Part shown: positions 1 to 8,911 of the stretch, piece by piece
Position numbering within the stretch: position 1 is the stretch's first letter
Layout of the letters: every line of letters starts with the position of its first letter
Assembly: GCA_934178345.1 (NCBI GenBank)
Contig: CAKPQG010000008.1
Coordinates: forward strand, 29,965-93,964
DNA length: 64,000 nucleotides
From: an uncultured Dialister sp.
GTDB taxonomy: Bacteria > Bacillota > Negativicutes > Veillonellales > Dialisteraceae
Direction: 5' to 3'
Notes under the pieces: generated by a model
What the model saw: the letters and a program-made list of their open reading frames with translations, nothing else
Databases searched by the model: none
Told to the model about the DNA's origin: nothing
Made by a program: the position numbers and the translations under genes

Positions 1-18
1 ACCTGAAAGGAGGCATCC

Positions 19-615
19 ATGAGAACCGCGTTGAAACGGAAAAAGAGAGAAGTCCACAGACACCAGGGAAATACGGGAGCCATGCTCTTCACCCTTCTTC
101 TGGCCATTCTATGCGGCCTTGTGCTCTACATCCTTTCGGATATTTCCTTCATGCGTCCCTCGCGGGAGATTTCTCTCCTCATTTCAGAGAGCGCGAAGAA
201 GGAAGAGATCTCGCCTGCTCTTTTAGAAGCCGTCATCCTGACGGAGAGCAAATTCGATAAAAAGGCAGTCTCCCATGTGGGCGCGATCGGCATGATGCAG
301 CTCATGCCGGATACCGCAGAGTGGATTTCCGAAGAAAGCGGTCTTCCGGCGAACCGTTTGGAGCGTCCCGAGGAAAATATTCCGCTGGGCGCTTGGTATA
401 TCAATTACCTTTTGAAGGAGTATCACAATAACGAAGTCCTTGCGCTGGCTGCGTACAATGCGGGGCGCGGCAATGTGGACCAGTGGATGAAAGACTATGG
501 CTGGAAGGAAGGCTTCTCTGATCTGAACCAGATCCCTTTCCCGGAAACGCGGGAATTTGTGAAGTCCGTCACTGCCGCAAGAGACCGCCTCGAGGAGGAA
601 AGAGCGGAGACGTGA
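19..615 (+). CDS. membrane-anchored lytic transglycosylase (SLT domain)
   Basis: Cleaves peptidoglycan glycan strands to 1,6-anhydromuramyl ends, in the periplasm or at the envelope. The 198-aa product has a basic N-terminus, one membrane segment at about residues 22-40, and an SLT domain from about 55. The catalytic Glu is E76 in TESKFD, followed by the family motif GAIGMMQLMPDTA (88-100) and the AAYNAG motif later in the domain. The start is fixed by a strong AAAGGAGG a few bases upstream. The upstream edge of the window is close, so an operon with a gene further left cannot be excluded. Family assignment is firm; the physiological substrate and partners are inferred. It resembles the short Slt-type enzymes of Firmicutes. 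Confidence 0.93.
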   Translation: MRTALKRKKREVHRHQGNTGAMLFTLLLAILCGLVLYILSDISFMRPSREISLLISESAKKEEISPALLEAVILTESKFDKKAVSHVGAIGMMQLMPDTAEWISEESGLPANRLERPEENIPLGAWYINYLLKEYHNNEVLALAAYNAGRGNVDQWMKDYGWKEGFSDLNQIPFPETREFVKSVTAARDRLEEERAET

Positions 616-790
616 CTGGGATTAGGGACTGGTGGCTAGTGGCTGGGGACTAGTGACTAGTGACTGGGGACTAGGGACTAGGAATCAGAAGTCAGAGGTC
701 AGAAATCCGAAGTCTAAAGTCTAATGTCTAATGTCTAATGTCTAATGTCTAACATCTCCTAGTCTTCCAGTCTCATAGTCTCATTTAGAA
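616..790. repeat. heptamer repeat block
   Basis: Mixed CTRGTGA / CTAGGGA units (about 620-680), then four to five GTCTAAT units (about 715-752) and AGTCTC octamers. No coding potential seen. Two of the repeat classes that recur throughout the window meet here. Confidence 0.85.
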
Positions 791-800
791 AGGAGCCACC

Positions 801-1502
801 ATGGCTGACGTGGATGAAAAAACACAGAAGGCGCGGGCAGAGCGCCGCGAGAAGCTGCTTGCCTGGTACGAGGGAAAAGAGCTTCCACCGGTCATCGGTG
901 ACTACGAGCTTCGCACCATCGATGAGCAGCACGACCGCATTTATTATGCCTTCGGCTGGTTTCACAAGTCGAATGGATGGAAGATCCGCGTCCTCTACGA
1001 TGAGGAAACAGCGGATTACATGGTGAAGATGGATCTGCACATGATTACGCTGACGGAGATCGAATGCATCACGGGTGATTTTGAGGAATTTAAACGCCTC
1101 GTGAAGCTGCTGACACCGGAAGCGATCGAGAAGGAACTCATCCATCGCGAGAAGGTCTCCATTCTGGTCGAGGGCAAGGGCTTCATGGTCTGGGACTATG
1201 AGGAACTGCTGCCGGAGAAGCTCGGGCACTATGTGCGCGTCATTGCGCCGAAAATGCCGCTCCTTGGACTGAACGGCTCCTACATCATCGCCGCCTATGA
1301 GTGCGAAGAAAAAGACACGGGGATCCTTTTCTTTTATAATATGTATCGCGATGAATACTATGGCGAACTTCGCGCCAAGGGTATCCCGGGCATCATTCAT
1401 CAGTACGATGCGAAATCCATCGAAGCACTGGAGGCAGCGATCGAGAAGCACCTGGAAAAGGATCTGAAGGAGCTCTATGAGCATCCGGTGATAGAGGATT
1501 AG
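801..1502 (+). CDS. conserved hypothetical protein, 233 aa
   Basis: I do not recognise this family. The protein is soluble, mixed charge, with no signal peptide or membrane segment. The first 30 residues are helical and highly charged (ADVDEKTQKARAERREK), then a mixed alpha/beta body rich in Tyr, Asp and Glu. The start is supported by AAAGGAG eight bases upstream, and the codon usage matches its neighbours, so it is very likely real. It stands alone between two repeat blocks, so context says little about function. There is no obvious catalytic motif, Cys pair or nucleotide-binding loop. A cytoplasmic housekeeping or regulatory role is possible but unproven. Confidence 0.8.
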   Translation: MADVDEKTQKARAERREKLLAWYEGKELPPVIGDYELRTIDEQHDRIYYAFGWFHKSNGWKIRVLYDEETADYMVKMDLHMITLTEIECITGDFEEFKRLVKLLTPEAIEKELIHREKVSILVEGKGFMVWDYEELLPEKLGHYVRVIAPKMPLLGLNGSYIIAAYECEEKDTGILFFYNMYRDEYYGELRAKGIPGIIHQYDAKSIEALEAAIEKHLEKDLKELYEHPVIED

Positions 1503-1880
1503 AGGGTTCAAGGTTCAGGTTGATGGGTTCCGGGTTAGCCACTTGGGCGGCTCCGTCCACTGATTTTGAATGAAAGCTTTGCGTGAATGAGGAATTAGGA
1601 ATGAGGAATGGTGGTGCGGCGCATAAAAATCAGAAGCGCCGCGGAGTATAAATAGTGGCGATGCCCGAAGGTGGTATTTAAGTCACCAGTCACTAGCTAC
1701 CAGTCACTTGCGGCTCCTAATCCCTAGCCACTAATCCCTAGCCACTAATCCCTAGCCACTAATCCCTAGCCACTAATCCCTAGCCACTCATACCTGCTTT
1801 CAAACTTGTGGCAGCAGCTCCGCCACAAATATATATTGCAGCGAAGCTGCCACCACAACCCTGAACCCTGAACCTTTTTT
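1503..1880. repeat. composite intergenic repeat: linker + GCGGCGC core + heptamers
   Basis: A complete example of the window's composite element. It runs GTTCARG units, a linker with GTCCACTGATT and GAAAGCTTTGC (about 1550-1583), GGAATTA-type heptamers, the hairpin core GCGGCGC...GCGCCGC (1616-1642) with its GGCGATGCCCGAA tail (to about 1670), TCACCAG units, then five or more CTAATCCCTAGCCA double heptamers (about 1707-1790) and CCCTGAA units. Confidence 0.85.
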
Positions 1881-1881
1881 A

Positions 1882-1911
1882 TTGCGTTCCCTTTACAACG
1901 TATGGTATAAT
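1882..1911 (+). promoter_or_regulatory. promoter of the rimP-nusA-infB cluster
   Basis: TTGCGT (1882-1887), 18-bp spacer, perfect TATAAT (1906-1911). Predicted start of transcription is near 1918, leaving a leader of about 170 nt before rimP. Confidence 0.75.
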
Positions 1912-1947
1912 AGTATCGCAAGTTATGTGTATAGAATTTCCTGGTGA

Positions 1948-1971
1948 GTGAGCTGCGGCTCACTTTTTCTT
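1948..1971 (+). terminator. promoter-proximal terminator in the rimP leader
   Basis: A perfect 6-bp stem GTGAGC/GCTCAC with a TGCG loop (1948-1963), followed by TTTTTCTT. It lies only about 30 nt after the predicted start of transcription, so it would cut the transcript before rimP unless read through. A conserved rimP leader with premature termination has been described in other bacteria; whether this is the same device is inference. Confidence 0.65.
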
Positions 1972-2089
1972 ATATATGGAATAAGTTGGCAGGGATTGGG
2001 GATCGGGTCTATGTGCAGCGTATGAAATCTGTAGAGCCCATGCAACCGGTTCACTGCCCACTGTTTGCAAATAGGCAAGGAGGCTTATC

Positions 2090-2563
2090 ATGGCACATAA
2101 AGCAATCGAAGAAGCCGTAGAAGCTTTGCTGGAACCGATCCTGGATGCGGATGGCATCGAACTTGTCGATGTCGAGTATGTCCGTGAAAGGAATTGGATC
2201 CTTCGTATTTTCATTGACAAGGAAGGCGGCGTGGATCTCGCAGACTGCCAGAGCATCAGTGAGAAGGCGGGCGAGATTCTGGATGAGAAGGATATCATTC
2301 CGGATAACTACATGCTGGAAGTCTCTTCTCCGGGGCTCGATCGTGTATTGAAGAAAGATAAGGATTTCCGCCGCTATGCGGGAAGCGATGTGGATGTGAA
2401 GCTGTTTGCTCCTCTGGGAGAAGCAGGCGGTGTCAAAGCATTCACTGCGCATCTGGAAGGGCTCACCGAGGATGGCGATTTGGCGCTGACGCTGGCAGAT
2501 GGCAAGGAAATCGCATTGCATAGAGATAAAATTTCACAGGTAAGACTTCATTTTTCGTTTTAA
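2090..2563 (+). CDS. rimP: ribosome maturation factor RimP
   Basis: Required for maturation of the 30S ribosomal subunit. The 157-aa length is typical. The N-terminal alpha/beta domain contains GIELVDVEYVRE and the C-terminal SH3-like domain contains DKISQVRLHF. The family signature YMLEVSSPGLDR lies at about residues 79-90. AAGGAGG precedes the ATG by about nine bases. It is first in the cluster with nusA, ylxR, ylxQ and infB, the standard bacterial order. A promoter and a leader terminator lie upstream, so the whole cluster may be attenuated. Confidence 0.97.
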   Translation: MAHKAIEEAVEALLEPILDADGIELVDVEYVRERNWILRIFIDKEGGVDLADCQSISEKAGEILDEKDIIPDNYMLEVSSPGLDRVLKKDKDFRRYAGSDVDVKLFAPLGEAGGVKAFTAHLEGLTEDGDLALTLADGKEIALHRDKISQVRLHFSF

Positions 2564-2583
2564 TCGAGGAGGAATAGTTCATC

Positions 2584-3723
2584 GTGGACGGCAAGGTATT
2601 ATTGGAAGCAGTAGAAGCCCTGGTCAAGATCAAAAAGGTTGACAGAAATATGGTGTTTGATGCACTGGAAATGGTGCTCTTGACCGCTTACAAAAAGGAA
2701 AGCGGCAGCAATGCCAAGGCTTCGGTTTCTCTCAACCGTGAAACCGGGGAATATAAAATTTATGAAGAGAAGACCGTCGTGGACGAAATCCATGAAGACT
2801 CTGAAAATGCGATCAATGAGATCACGGTGGAAGAGGCAAAGAAGATCGACCGCAGCTATGAAGCGGGCGACATGCTCCGCATCGATGTGACACCGAAGAA
2901 TTTTGGCCGTGTCGCAGCGCAGGCCGCTAAACAGGTCATGATCCAGAAGCTGCGCGAAGCGGAGAGAGGCTCCATTTATGACGAGTTCTCCGGCCGTGAA
3001 GGCGATGTGATCACCGGCGTAGTAAAATGGAATGAATCCCGCACCATTTTTGTCGACCTCGGCCGCGTAGAAGGGATCCTGCCTTTCGCAGAACAGATCG
3101 AAGGCGAAGAATTCCAGCCGAATGATAAAATCAAGTGCTATGTCCTCGAAGTCAGAAAGACCACGAAGGGACCGGAAATCATCCTCTCGAGAACCCATCC
3201 GGGTCTTTTGAAGAGACTTTTCGAGCTGGAGGTACCGGAAATTTACAGCGGCACCGTGGAGATCAAGAGTGTCGTCCGTGAAGCGGGCTCCCGCTCCAAG
3301 ATCGCCGTATATGCGATGGATCCGGCTGTCGATCCGGTCGGCGCGTGCGTCGGGCCGAAGGGGCAGCGTGTACAGAATATCGTGAACGAGCTGCATGATG
3401 AAAAGATCGATATCGTCCGCTGGGACGAAGATCCGGCGATCTATATTGCGAATGCGCTCTCTCCGGCGAAGGTTGTTTCCGTTTCCGTATGGGAAGAAGA
3501 AAAATCCTCCTATGTCATCGTACCGGACTACCAGCTGTCGCTGGCCATCGGCAAAGCAGGTCAGAATGCCCGCCTGGCTGCCAAGCTGACGAACTGGAAG
3601 ATCGATATCAAGAGCGAAACGCAGGCGAATGAGGAAGGCTTTGGCGAAACGGACAGCGCCGATGTCGATGATGACATTCTGGGAGATATCGAAAACGATA
3701 TGGGGGAGGAAGCTAAGGAATGA
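2584..3723 (+). CDS. nusA: transcription termination/antitermination factor NusA
   Basis: Binds RNA polymerase and nascent RNA to modulate pausing, termination and antitermination. The 379-aa product has the N-terminal RNAP-binding domain (about 1-125), an S1 domain (about 130-200, with DVITGVVKW and FVDLGRVEGILP) and two KH domains (about 200-345, with VGACVGPKGQRVQ and LAIGKAGQNARLA). It ends in an acidic tail and lacks the extra C-terminal acidic repeats of enterobacteria, as is usual in Firmicutes. It starts with GTG after AGGAGG (about 11-base spacing). Its end overlaps ylxR by four bases (ATGA). NusA can act on hairpin terminators such as the one upstream of its own cluster, so autoregulation is possible but inferred. 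Confidence 0.97.
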   Translation: MDGKVLLEAVEALVKIKKVDRNMVFDALEMVLLTAYKKESGSNAKASVSLNRETGEYKIYEEKTVVDEIHEDSENAINEITVEEAKKIDRSYEAGDMLRIDVTPKNFGRVAAQAAKQVMIQKLREAERGSIYDEFSGREGDVITGVVKWNESRTIFVDLGRVEGILPFAEQIEGEEFQPNDKIKCYVLEVRKTTKGPEIILSRTHPGLLKRLFELEVPEIYSGTVEIKSVVREAGSRSKIAVYAMDPAVDPVGACVGPKGQRVQNIVNELHDEKIDIVRWDEDPAIYIANALSPAKVVSVSVWEEEKSSYVIVPDYQLSLAIGKAGQNARLAAKLTNWKIDIKSETQANEEGFGETDSADVDDDILGDIENDMGEEAKE

Positions 3724-3986
3724 AAGTAAAAAAGATCCCCATGCGCATGTGCGTAGGCTGCAAGGAGCTGAAGCCGAAGAAGGACCTGCTCCGTATCGTG
3801 GCTTTGCCGTCGGGGCTCATCGAGCTCGACCGCACGGGCAAGAAATCCGGCCGCGGCGTCTACGTGTGCGATGATATCGAGTGCTTCACCAAGGCCTACG
3901 AGTCCCATGGTCTGGAAAAATCCCTGAAGCGTCCGGTATCCAAGGACGTGTACGATGCGCTGAAGGAACAGATCGAGAATGGATGA
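3720..3986 (+). CDS. ylxR: YlxR/RnpM family RNA-binding protein
   Basis: Small basic RNA-binding protein of the DUF448 family. In Bacillus it is reported to bind the RNase P RNA. The signature MRMCVGCKELKPKKDLLR lies at the N-terminus, followed by GRGVYVCDD near residue 50. The 88-aa length is normal. It overlaps nusA by four bases and the next gene by eight, so it is translationally coupled in the nusA-infB cluster. Confidence 0.93.
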   Translation: MKVKKIPMRMCVGCKELKPKKDLLRIVALPSGLIELDRTGKKSGRGVYVCDDIECFTKAYESHGLEKSLKRPVSKDVYDALKEQIENG

Positions 3987-4305
3987 GCCGGTATACCGCA
4001 TGCTTGGCCTTTGTATGAAGGCAGGTCGTCTGCTTTCGGGAAATGAACAGGTGGCAGAAGGGCTCAAGAATGTGAAAGCTCCGAAAGCAGCTCTTCTCAT
4101 TATCACAGAAGACAGCTCCCCAAGAACAAAGGATGAGTACAGAAATGCTGCAGAAAGAGCGCATATTTCCTACAGACTGTTTGGAGAAAAGGAGAGGCTG
4201 GGTAGCGCCCTCGGCAAAGGGGTACGCACAGCGGCGCTCATCACAGATAAAGGCTTCAGCCGCGCGATCGCTGAAAAGATCGACAAGGCGCTGGCTGAAA
4301 GATAG
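3979..4305 (+). CDS. ylxQ: L7Ae/L30e-like ribosomal protein (YlxQ)
   Basis: Member of the L7Ae/L30e/S12e/Gadd45 kink-turn RNA-binding family that sits between ylxR and infB in most Firmicutes. The 108-aa protein starts YRMLGLCMKAGRLLSGNEQV and contains the conserved core KAALLIITEDSSPRT. It probably binds a K-turn in rRNA or another RNA; the exact target is not known from sequence. It overlaps ylxR by eight bases, so coupled translation is likely. A repeat-filled gap separates it from infB. Confidence 0.9.
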   Translation: MDEPVYRMLGLCMKAGRLLSGNEQVAEGLKNVKAPKAALLIITEDSSPRTKDEYRNAAERAHISYRLFGEKERLGSALGKGVRTAALITDKGFSRAIAEKIDKALAER

Positions 4306-4619
4306 CTGCCGAAGGCAGTCGGAAATGGGATATTGGAGTGACCAGGGACTAGGGACTGGTAGCTGGTGACTAGTGACTTGTGGCTTGTGACTAGTGACTG
4401 AAATGCCACCTTCGGACATCGCCACCATCTATACTCCGCGGCGCTTCTATATTTTTATGCGCCGCACCAGCACTCCTAACTCCTAACTGGCGAGCAAAGC
4501 TTTCATCCACAATCAGTGGACGAGCCGCCCCAGGAGCTAACCCAGAACCCTGAACCATTAACCCCATTTCCTCATGATGAAATCAACTAACGAATTGACA
4601 TACACTTGGGAGGCTGCTT
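4306..4619. repeat. composite repeat in inverse orientation before infB
   Basis: Reverse-oriented copy of the composite element: CTRGTGA units (about 4338-4398), core with GGCGCTTC...GCGCCGC (about 4430-4465), TCCTAAC units, linker (about 4483-4530) and CCCTGAA units. A TTGACA lies at 4595-4600 but no matching -10 box precedes infB. Confidence 0.8.
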
Positions 4620-7256
4620 ATGCAGAAAAAGAAGTACAGAGTTTATGAACTTGCCAAAGAATTTGGCAAGACAGATAAAGAAGTCATTGAAATTTTGAAA
4701 GCCGGTCATGTCGATGTGACGAACCGTCTCTCCGGCGTGGATGACAATGGCAAGTCCATCCTCGCGCGTCACATCGCTGCGGAAAAGAAGAAGGCAGCAA
4801 AGCGCCCGGTGATGCGTACCGTCCGCTTTGATCAGGCAGGTCAGCCGAATGGCAAGAAGGGCAATGCACGCCAGTCTTCCTACTCTTCCTATTCCACAGA
4901 AGAAGTGAAGCCGGCAGAAGCTCCGAAACCGGCGCCGAAGGCAGAAGCTCCGAAGAAGGAAGCTCCGAAGAAGGAAGTGCCGAAGGCAGAGACCAAGGCA
5001 GCAGAACGTCCGACCCGTCCGGCGAGAGACGCATCTCGTCAGGATGTGCGCCGTGATGGAAGAAGAGACGGCCAGAGACGCGATGGACGCAGCGAAGGCA
5101 GAAATGATAGAAACGGCGAACGCCGTGATGGGGCAGGCCGCCCGCAGGGGAGAGACGGTCAGAGAAATGATCGCTTCAACCGCAATGGCGACCGTCCGCA
5201 GGGGGCAAGAAACGGACAGACCGGCGGCAATGCAAGAAATGACCGTTTCAAGAACGATAGAAATGGGGACCGTCCGAAGACCGATCGTCCGGCTCGTCCG
5301 CAGCGCCCGGCATCTGCTGCTCCGGCTCCGGTAGAAGAGACCGCGCAGAAGCCGGTTACCAGAAGAACGGAAAAACCGGCCAAGAAGAAGACGAAGAAGG
5401 ACTGGGAAAGAAGCCGCAGAGAGAAGGAAGGCGGCTCCCTCATGGCCCGTTCTTTGAGCCAGAGCAAGAAGAAGAAACACACGAACGAAAAGAAAGTGGC
5501 TGCGTACCCGACAGAAGTCGAGCTGCCGCCGAGCGTCACCGTCAAGGAGCTGGCTGAGCTTTTTGGACGTGAAGTCAGCGAAATCATCAAAGCACTCATG
5601 ATGGACGGCGTCATGGCGACCATCAACCAGAACCTGGACCGCGACACCATCGAGATCCTGGCAGAAGAATTCGGCATCACCCTGATCGAAGCGGAAGCTC
5701 CGGCGGATCCGACCGAGTACATTCCGGCGGAAGATGATCCGCGTTTCCTGAAGCCAAGACCGGCTGTCGTCACCATCATGGGCCACGTCGACCACGGCAA
5801 GACCACCCTGCTCGATGCTCTCCGTCAGACGAATGTCGCGCTCCACGAAGCCGGCGGCATCACCCAGCGCATCGGTGCATACCAGATCCGTTATAAGAGC
5901 CACAAGATCACCTTCCTCGATACCCCGGGCCACGAAGCCTTCACTGCCATGCGTTCCCGCGGCGCGCAGCTGACCGATATCGCTGTCCTCATCGTAGCAG
6001 CCGATGACGGTGTCATGCCGCAGACCGTCGAAGCAATCCATCACGCTAAGAATGCCGGTGTACCGATCATGGTCGCGATCAACAAGATCGATAAACCAGG
6101 TGCCAACCCGGACCGCATCAAGGAAGAACTCGCCAAAGAAGGCCTGCTCGCGGAAGACTGGGGCGGCGATGTCATCATGACACCGATTTCCGCGAAGAAG
6201 AAAATCGGGCTCGATGACCTTTTGGAAAACATCCTCCTCGTCGCTGAAATGCAGGAACTCAAAGCCAATCCGAACCGCGAAGCCTACGGCGTCGTCGTCG
6301 AAGCCCAGCTGGATAAAGGCAGAGGCCCTGTCATGAGCGTCCTTGTCCAGAACGGTACTCTCCATATCGGTGACGGCATCCTGGCTGGCAAGAGCTGGGG
6401 CCGCGTCCGCGCGATGAACAATGAAAACGGCCGCAAGATGAAGAGTGCGGAACCGTCTGTACCGGTCGAAATCCTCGGTATGGACAGCGTGCCGGAAGCC
6501 GGCGACCACTTCTTCGTCATGGATGAAAAGAAGGCTAGAAATATCGCTGAAATCCGCGCATCCCGTGCGAAGGAAGAAGAACAGAGAAGCGTCCAGAAGG
6601 TCACCCTTGACAACATCTTCGAAAAGATCAAGGAAGGGGAAATGAAGGAACTCGACGTCATCATCAAAGCTGACGTTCAGGGCTCCGTCGAAGCGCTCGT
6701 ACAGTCCCTGCAGGCCATCAAGAGCGAAGAAGTCCGCATCTCCATCGTTCACTCCGCCGTCGGTGCGATCAATGAATCCGATGTCATGCTCGCTTCCGCA
6801 TCGAATGCCCTCATCATCGGCTTCAACGTCCGCCCGGATGCGAATGCACGTGCTATGGCTGAAAAGGACGGCGTCGATGTCCGTCTCTACCGTGTCATCT
6901 ATGACTGCATTGATGATGTCAAGGCCGCGATGGCAGGTATGCTCTCGCCGACCATCCGCGAAGTGGTTCTCGGCCATGCGGAAATCCGTCAGGTCATCCA
7001 CACACCGAAGGTCATCGTTGCCGGTTCCTACGTCCAGGACGGCAAGATCACCAGCAACTGCCAGCTGCGCCTGATCCGTGACGGCATCGTCATCCATGAA
7101 GGTAAGATCGCATCGCTGCGCCGCTTCAAGGATGATGTGAAGGAAGTCGCTGCCGGCTTCGAATGCGGCATCGCCATCGACAGCTATCGTGACGTCAAAG
7201 AAGGAGACCAGCTGGAATCCTTCGAACTGAAAGAAGAAGCTGCTGAACTGAAATAA
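4620..7256 (+). CDS. infB: translation initiation factor IF-2
   Basis: GTPase that places initiator tRNA on the 30S subunit and promotes subunit joining. At 878 aa it has a long N-terminal region: an IF2N domain (about 1-55, YRVYELAKEFGKTDKEV), a Pro/Ala/Lys segment, then an Arg/Asp/Gly/Asn-rich stretch (about 135-235) of degenerate RDG/RND units. A second IF2N motif (about 300-350) precedes the G domain with G1 GHVDHGKT at 388, G3 DTPGH at 434 and G4 NKID at 488, then domains II, III and IV to the end. The start is supported by TGGGAGG. A strong terminator follows. The low-complexity Arg-rich stretch is common in Negativicutes and may bind RNA. Confidence 0.97.
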   Translation: MQKKKYRVYELAKEFGKTDKEVIEILKAGHVDVTNRLSGVDDNGKSILARHIAAEKKKAAKRPVMRTVRFDQAGQPNGKKGNARQSSYSSYSTEEVKPAEAPKPAPKAEAPKKEAPKKEVPKAETKAAERPTRPARDASRQDVRRDGRRDGQRRDGRSEGRNDRNGERRDGAGRPQGRDGQRNDRFNRNGDRPQGARNGQTGGNARNDRFKNDRNGDRPKTDRPARPQRPASAAPAPVEETAQKPVTRRTEKPAKKKTKKDWERSRREKEGGSLMARSLSQSKKKKHTNEKKVAAYPTEVELPPSVTVKELAELFGREVSEIIKALMMDGVMATINQNLDRDTIEILAEEFGITLIEAEAPADPTEYIPAEDDPRFLKPRPAVVTIMGHVDHGKTTLLDALRQTNVALHEAGGITQRIGAYQIRYKSHKITFLDTPGHEAFTAMRSRGAQLTDIAVLIVAADDGVMPQTVEAIHHAKNAGVPIMVAINKIDKPGANPDRIKEELAKEGLLAEDWGGDVIMTPISAKKKIGLDDLLENILLVAEMQELKANPNREAYGVVVEAQLDKGRGPVMSVLVQNGTLHIGDGILAGKSWGRVRAMNNENGRKMKSAEPSVPVEILGMDSVPEAGDHFFVMDEKKARNIAEIRASRAKEEEQRSVQKVTLDNIFEKIKEGEMKELDVIIKADVQGSVEALVQSLQAIKSEEVRISIVHSAVGAINESDVMLASASNALIIGFNVRPDANARAMAEKDGVDVRLYRVIYDCIDDVKAAMAGMLSPTIREVVLGHAEIRQVIHTPKVIVAGSYVQDGKITSNCQLRLIRDGIVIHEGKIASLRRFKDDVKEVAAGFECGIAIDSYRDVKEGDQLESFELKEEAAELK

Positions 7257-7263
7257 TGCATAC

Positions 7264-7308
7264 ATCGTTCGCCTTTACAATTTCATAAGGGCGAACGATT
7301 TTGTTTTT
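7264..7308 (+). terminator. intrinsic terminator after infB
   Basis: Perfect 10-bp stem ATCGTTCGCC/GGCGAACGAT (7264-7273 with 7290-7299) followed by TTTTGTTTTT. It starts eight bases after the infB stop. Confidence 0.9.
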
Positions 7309-7589
7309 GGGGGGCTGGTGACTGGTGACTGGTGACTGGTGACTGGTGACTAGGGACTGGTGACTAGTGACTGGTGACTGGGGACTAGGAGACTAGAAGA
7401 CTAGAAGACTGGAAGACCAGGAGACTACAGACCCTCTCGTATCGTCATTGAAAGCGTTGCCGAGAAATCTTTTTCATTCGCGGCGAAGCCGCTACCACAA
7501 CCCTGAACCCTGAACCCCGAACCCTGAACCCACACCACTTACACTCGACCCATGTTTGAATCGTATTTCCAGAGAGCGAGGTACTTACT
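7309..7589. repeat. heptamer arrays between infB and rbfA
   Basis: About a dozen CTGGTGA/CTAGGGA units (about 7315-7390), GACTAGGA octamers, a short core variant (GCGGCGAAGCCGC near 7482) and CCCTGAA units (about 7500-7530). No clear promoter for rbfA was found. Confidence 0.8.
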
Positions 7590-7946
7590 ATGTCCGAATT
7601 ACGAGTACGCAAAGTACAGGAATTTATTAAACAGGAAGTGAGCCAGATGCTCCTTCATGATCTGAAAGACCCGCGCATCGGCTTTGTCACGGTGACCGAA
7701 GTCAAAGTGACGGGCGATCTGCGCGAAGCGACCATTTACGTCAGCCTTTTCGGAAAACCGGAAGAAAAGAAAGCATCGCTCGATGCGCTGAACAAGAGCC
7801 GCGGCTTCGTGCGCCGTGAGCTTGGGCAGCGTCTCAAGATCTACTACACACCAGAGATTACCTTTTCCGAAGACGCTTCTCTTGACTACGGCATGCACAT
7901 CGACGGCCTTCTGAAAAAGATTCACAAAGATGAGGTGGAAGAATGA
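7590..7946 (+). CDS. rbfA: 30S ribosome-binding factor RbfA
   Basis: Cold-shock-associated factor that helps mature the 16S rRNA 5' end and the 30S subunit. The 118-aa single KH-like domain shows the family pattern: VQEFIKQEVSQML near the start, DLKDPRIGFVTVTEVKVTGD (24-43), and a C-terminal PEITFSEDASLDYGMHI. The stop overlaps the next gene by four bases (ATGA), so rbfA, nrnA and truB form one translationally coupled unit. Confidence 0.96.
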   Translation: MSELRVRKVQEFIKQEVSQMLLHDLKDPRIGFVTVTEVKVTGDLREATIYVSLFGKPEEKKASLDALNKSRGFVRRELGQRLKIYYTPEITFSEDASLDYGMHIDGLLKKIHKDEVEE

Positions 7947-8911
7947 GCCTTGCACTGAACCATGCCAAAGAGATCGGCAAGAAGGAGGCCATGGATTTTC
8001 TGAAATCCCACAAGCGCTTCCTGCTGGTCGGTCACGAACATCCCGATGGAGATGACGTCGGCTCTATCTGTGCGCTGCACAATGTCCTTGTCTCGATGGG
8101 GAAAGAAGCAGACATGCTACTTCCGGATCCGGTGCCGAAGGTGTACACGCTGGTGAAAGCGTCCGCGCTTGTGCACACGGAGATCCCGAAAGGGAAGATG
8201 TACGATGCGATCGTTTTCACCGACCTCTCGAATCTGGAGCGAGGCGGGAATTTTGATTTCCCGAAAGACATCGACTCGCTCTCCATCGACCATCACCGCA
8301 CGAATGAACGCTTCACCGACTTTCTCTATCTGCAGTATCACTATGCGGCGACGGCGGAAATGCTTGCGGAAATGTTCTTCGATGAAGGTATTCAGATGGA
8401 CGAAGACACCTGCAACGCACTTTACATGGGCATCGGCACGGACAGCGGCTTCTTCAAATTCAGCTGCACCTCGCCGCACACGCTCCTGATGGCGAGCCGG
8501 CTCGTCGCGATGGGCGCCGACCCCTCCTACATTTCAAACCACCTCGAGGAGAAATCCATCGAAGCCATGCACTGCTATGAGCTCGTCGCGAAGACCGTCC
8601 ACTCCTATGCGGACGGGAAAATCGTCATCGCCTACATGGGCAAGGATGCGATGGATCTTGACGGGGAAAATTCCGATTACTACGCGTCCATCCCGCGCTG
8701 CATCCGCGGCTGCGAGATCGCGGCGCTCTTCAAGTACCGCGGCGAAGGCGTGACCCGCGTCTCCCTGCGCTCCAAAAACTATGCCAATGTCGCGGAGCTT
8801 GCCGGTGAATTTGGCGGCGGCGGTCACTGGAAAGCCTCCGGATGCACTATCGAAGGCGACTTTGCCGAAGCCGAGAAGAAATTCATGGCGGTCGCGGAGA
8901 AATACCTCTGA
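7943..8911 (+). CDS. nrnA: DHH-family oligoribonuclease / pAp phosphatase NrnA
   Basis: Degrades short oligoribonucleotides and dephosphorylates 3'-phosphoadenosine 5'-phosphate. The 322-aa protein has the DHH domain with GHEHPDGDDVGS (about 33-44), DHH at 116-118 and the DHHA1 domain with the GGGGHWKASG motif near the C-terminus, the expected two-metal phosphodiesterase layout. It overlaps rbfA by four bases and truB by one (TGATG). The rbfA-nrnA-truB order is conserved in Firmicutes. Confidence 0.94.
   Translation: MSLALNHAKEIGKKEAMDFLKSHKRFLLVGHEHPDGDDVGSICALHNVLVSMGKEADMLLPDPVPKVYTLVKASALVHTEIPKGKMYDAIVFTDLSNLERGGNFDFPKDIDSLSIDHHRTNERFTDFLYLQYHYAATAEMLAEMFFDEGIQMDEDTCNALYMGIGTDSGFFKFSCTSPHTLLMASRLVAMGADPSYISNHLEEKSIEAMHCYELVAKTVHSYADGKIVIAYMGKDAMDLDGENSDYYASIPRCIRGCEIAALFKYRGEGVTRVSLRSKNYANVAELAGEFGGGGHWKASGCTIEGDFAEAEKKFMAVAEKYL

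Noticed and set aside
4587..7265. 892-aa open frame on the minus strand across infB
   Set aside because: It is a shadow of infB caused by codon bias; the plus-strand frame has all IF-2 motifs. The minus frame is a low-complexity mix with no family features or ribosome binding site.
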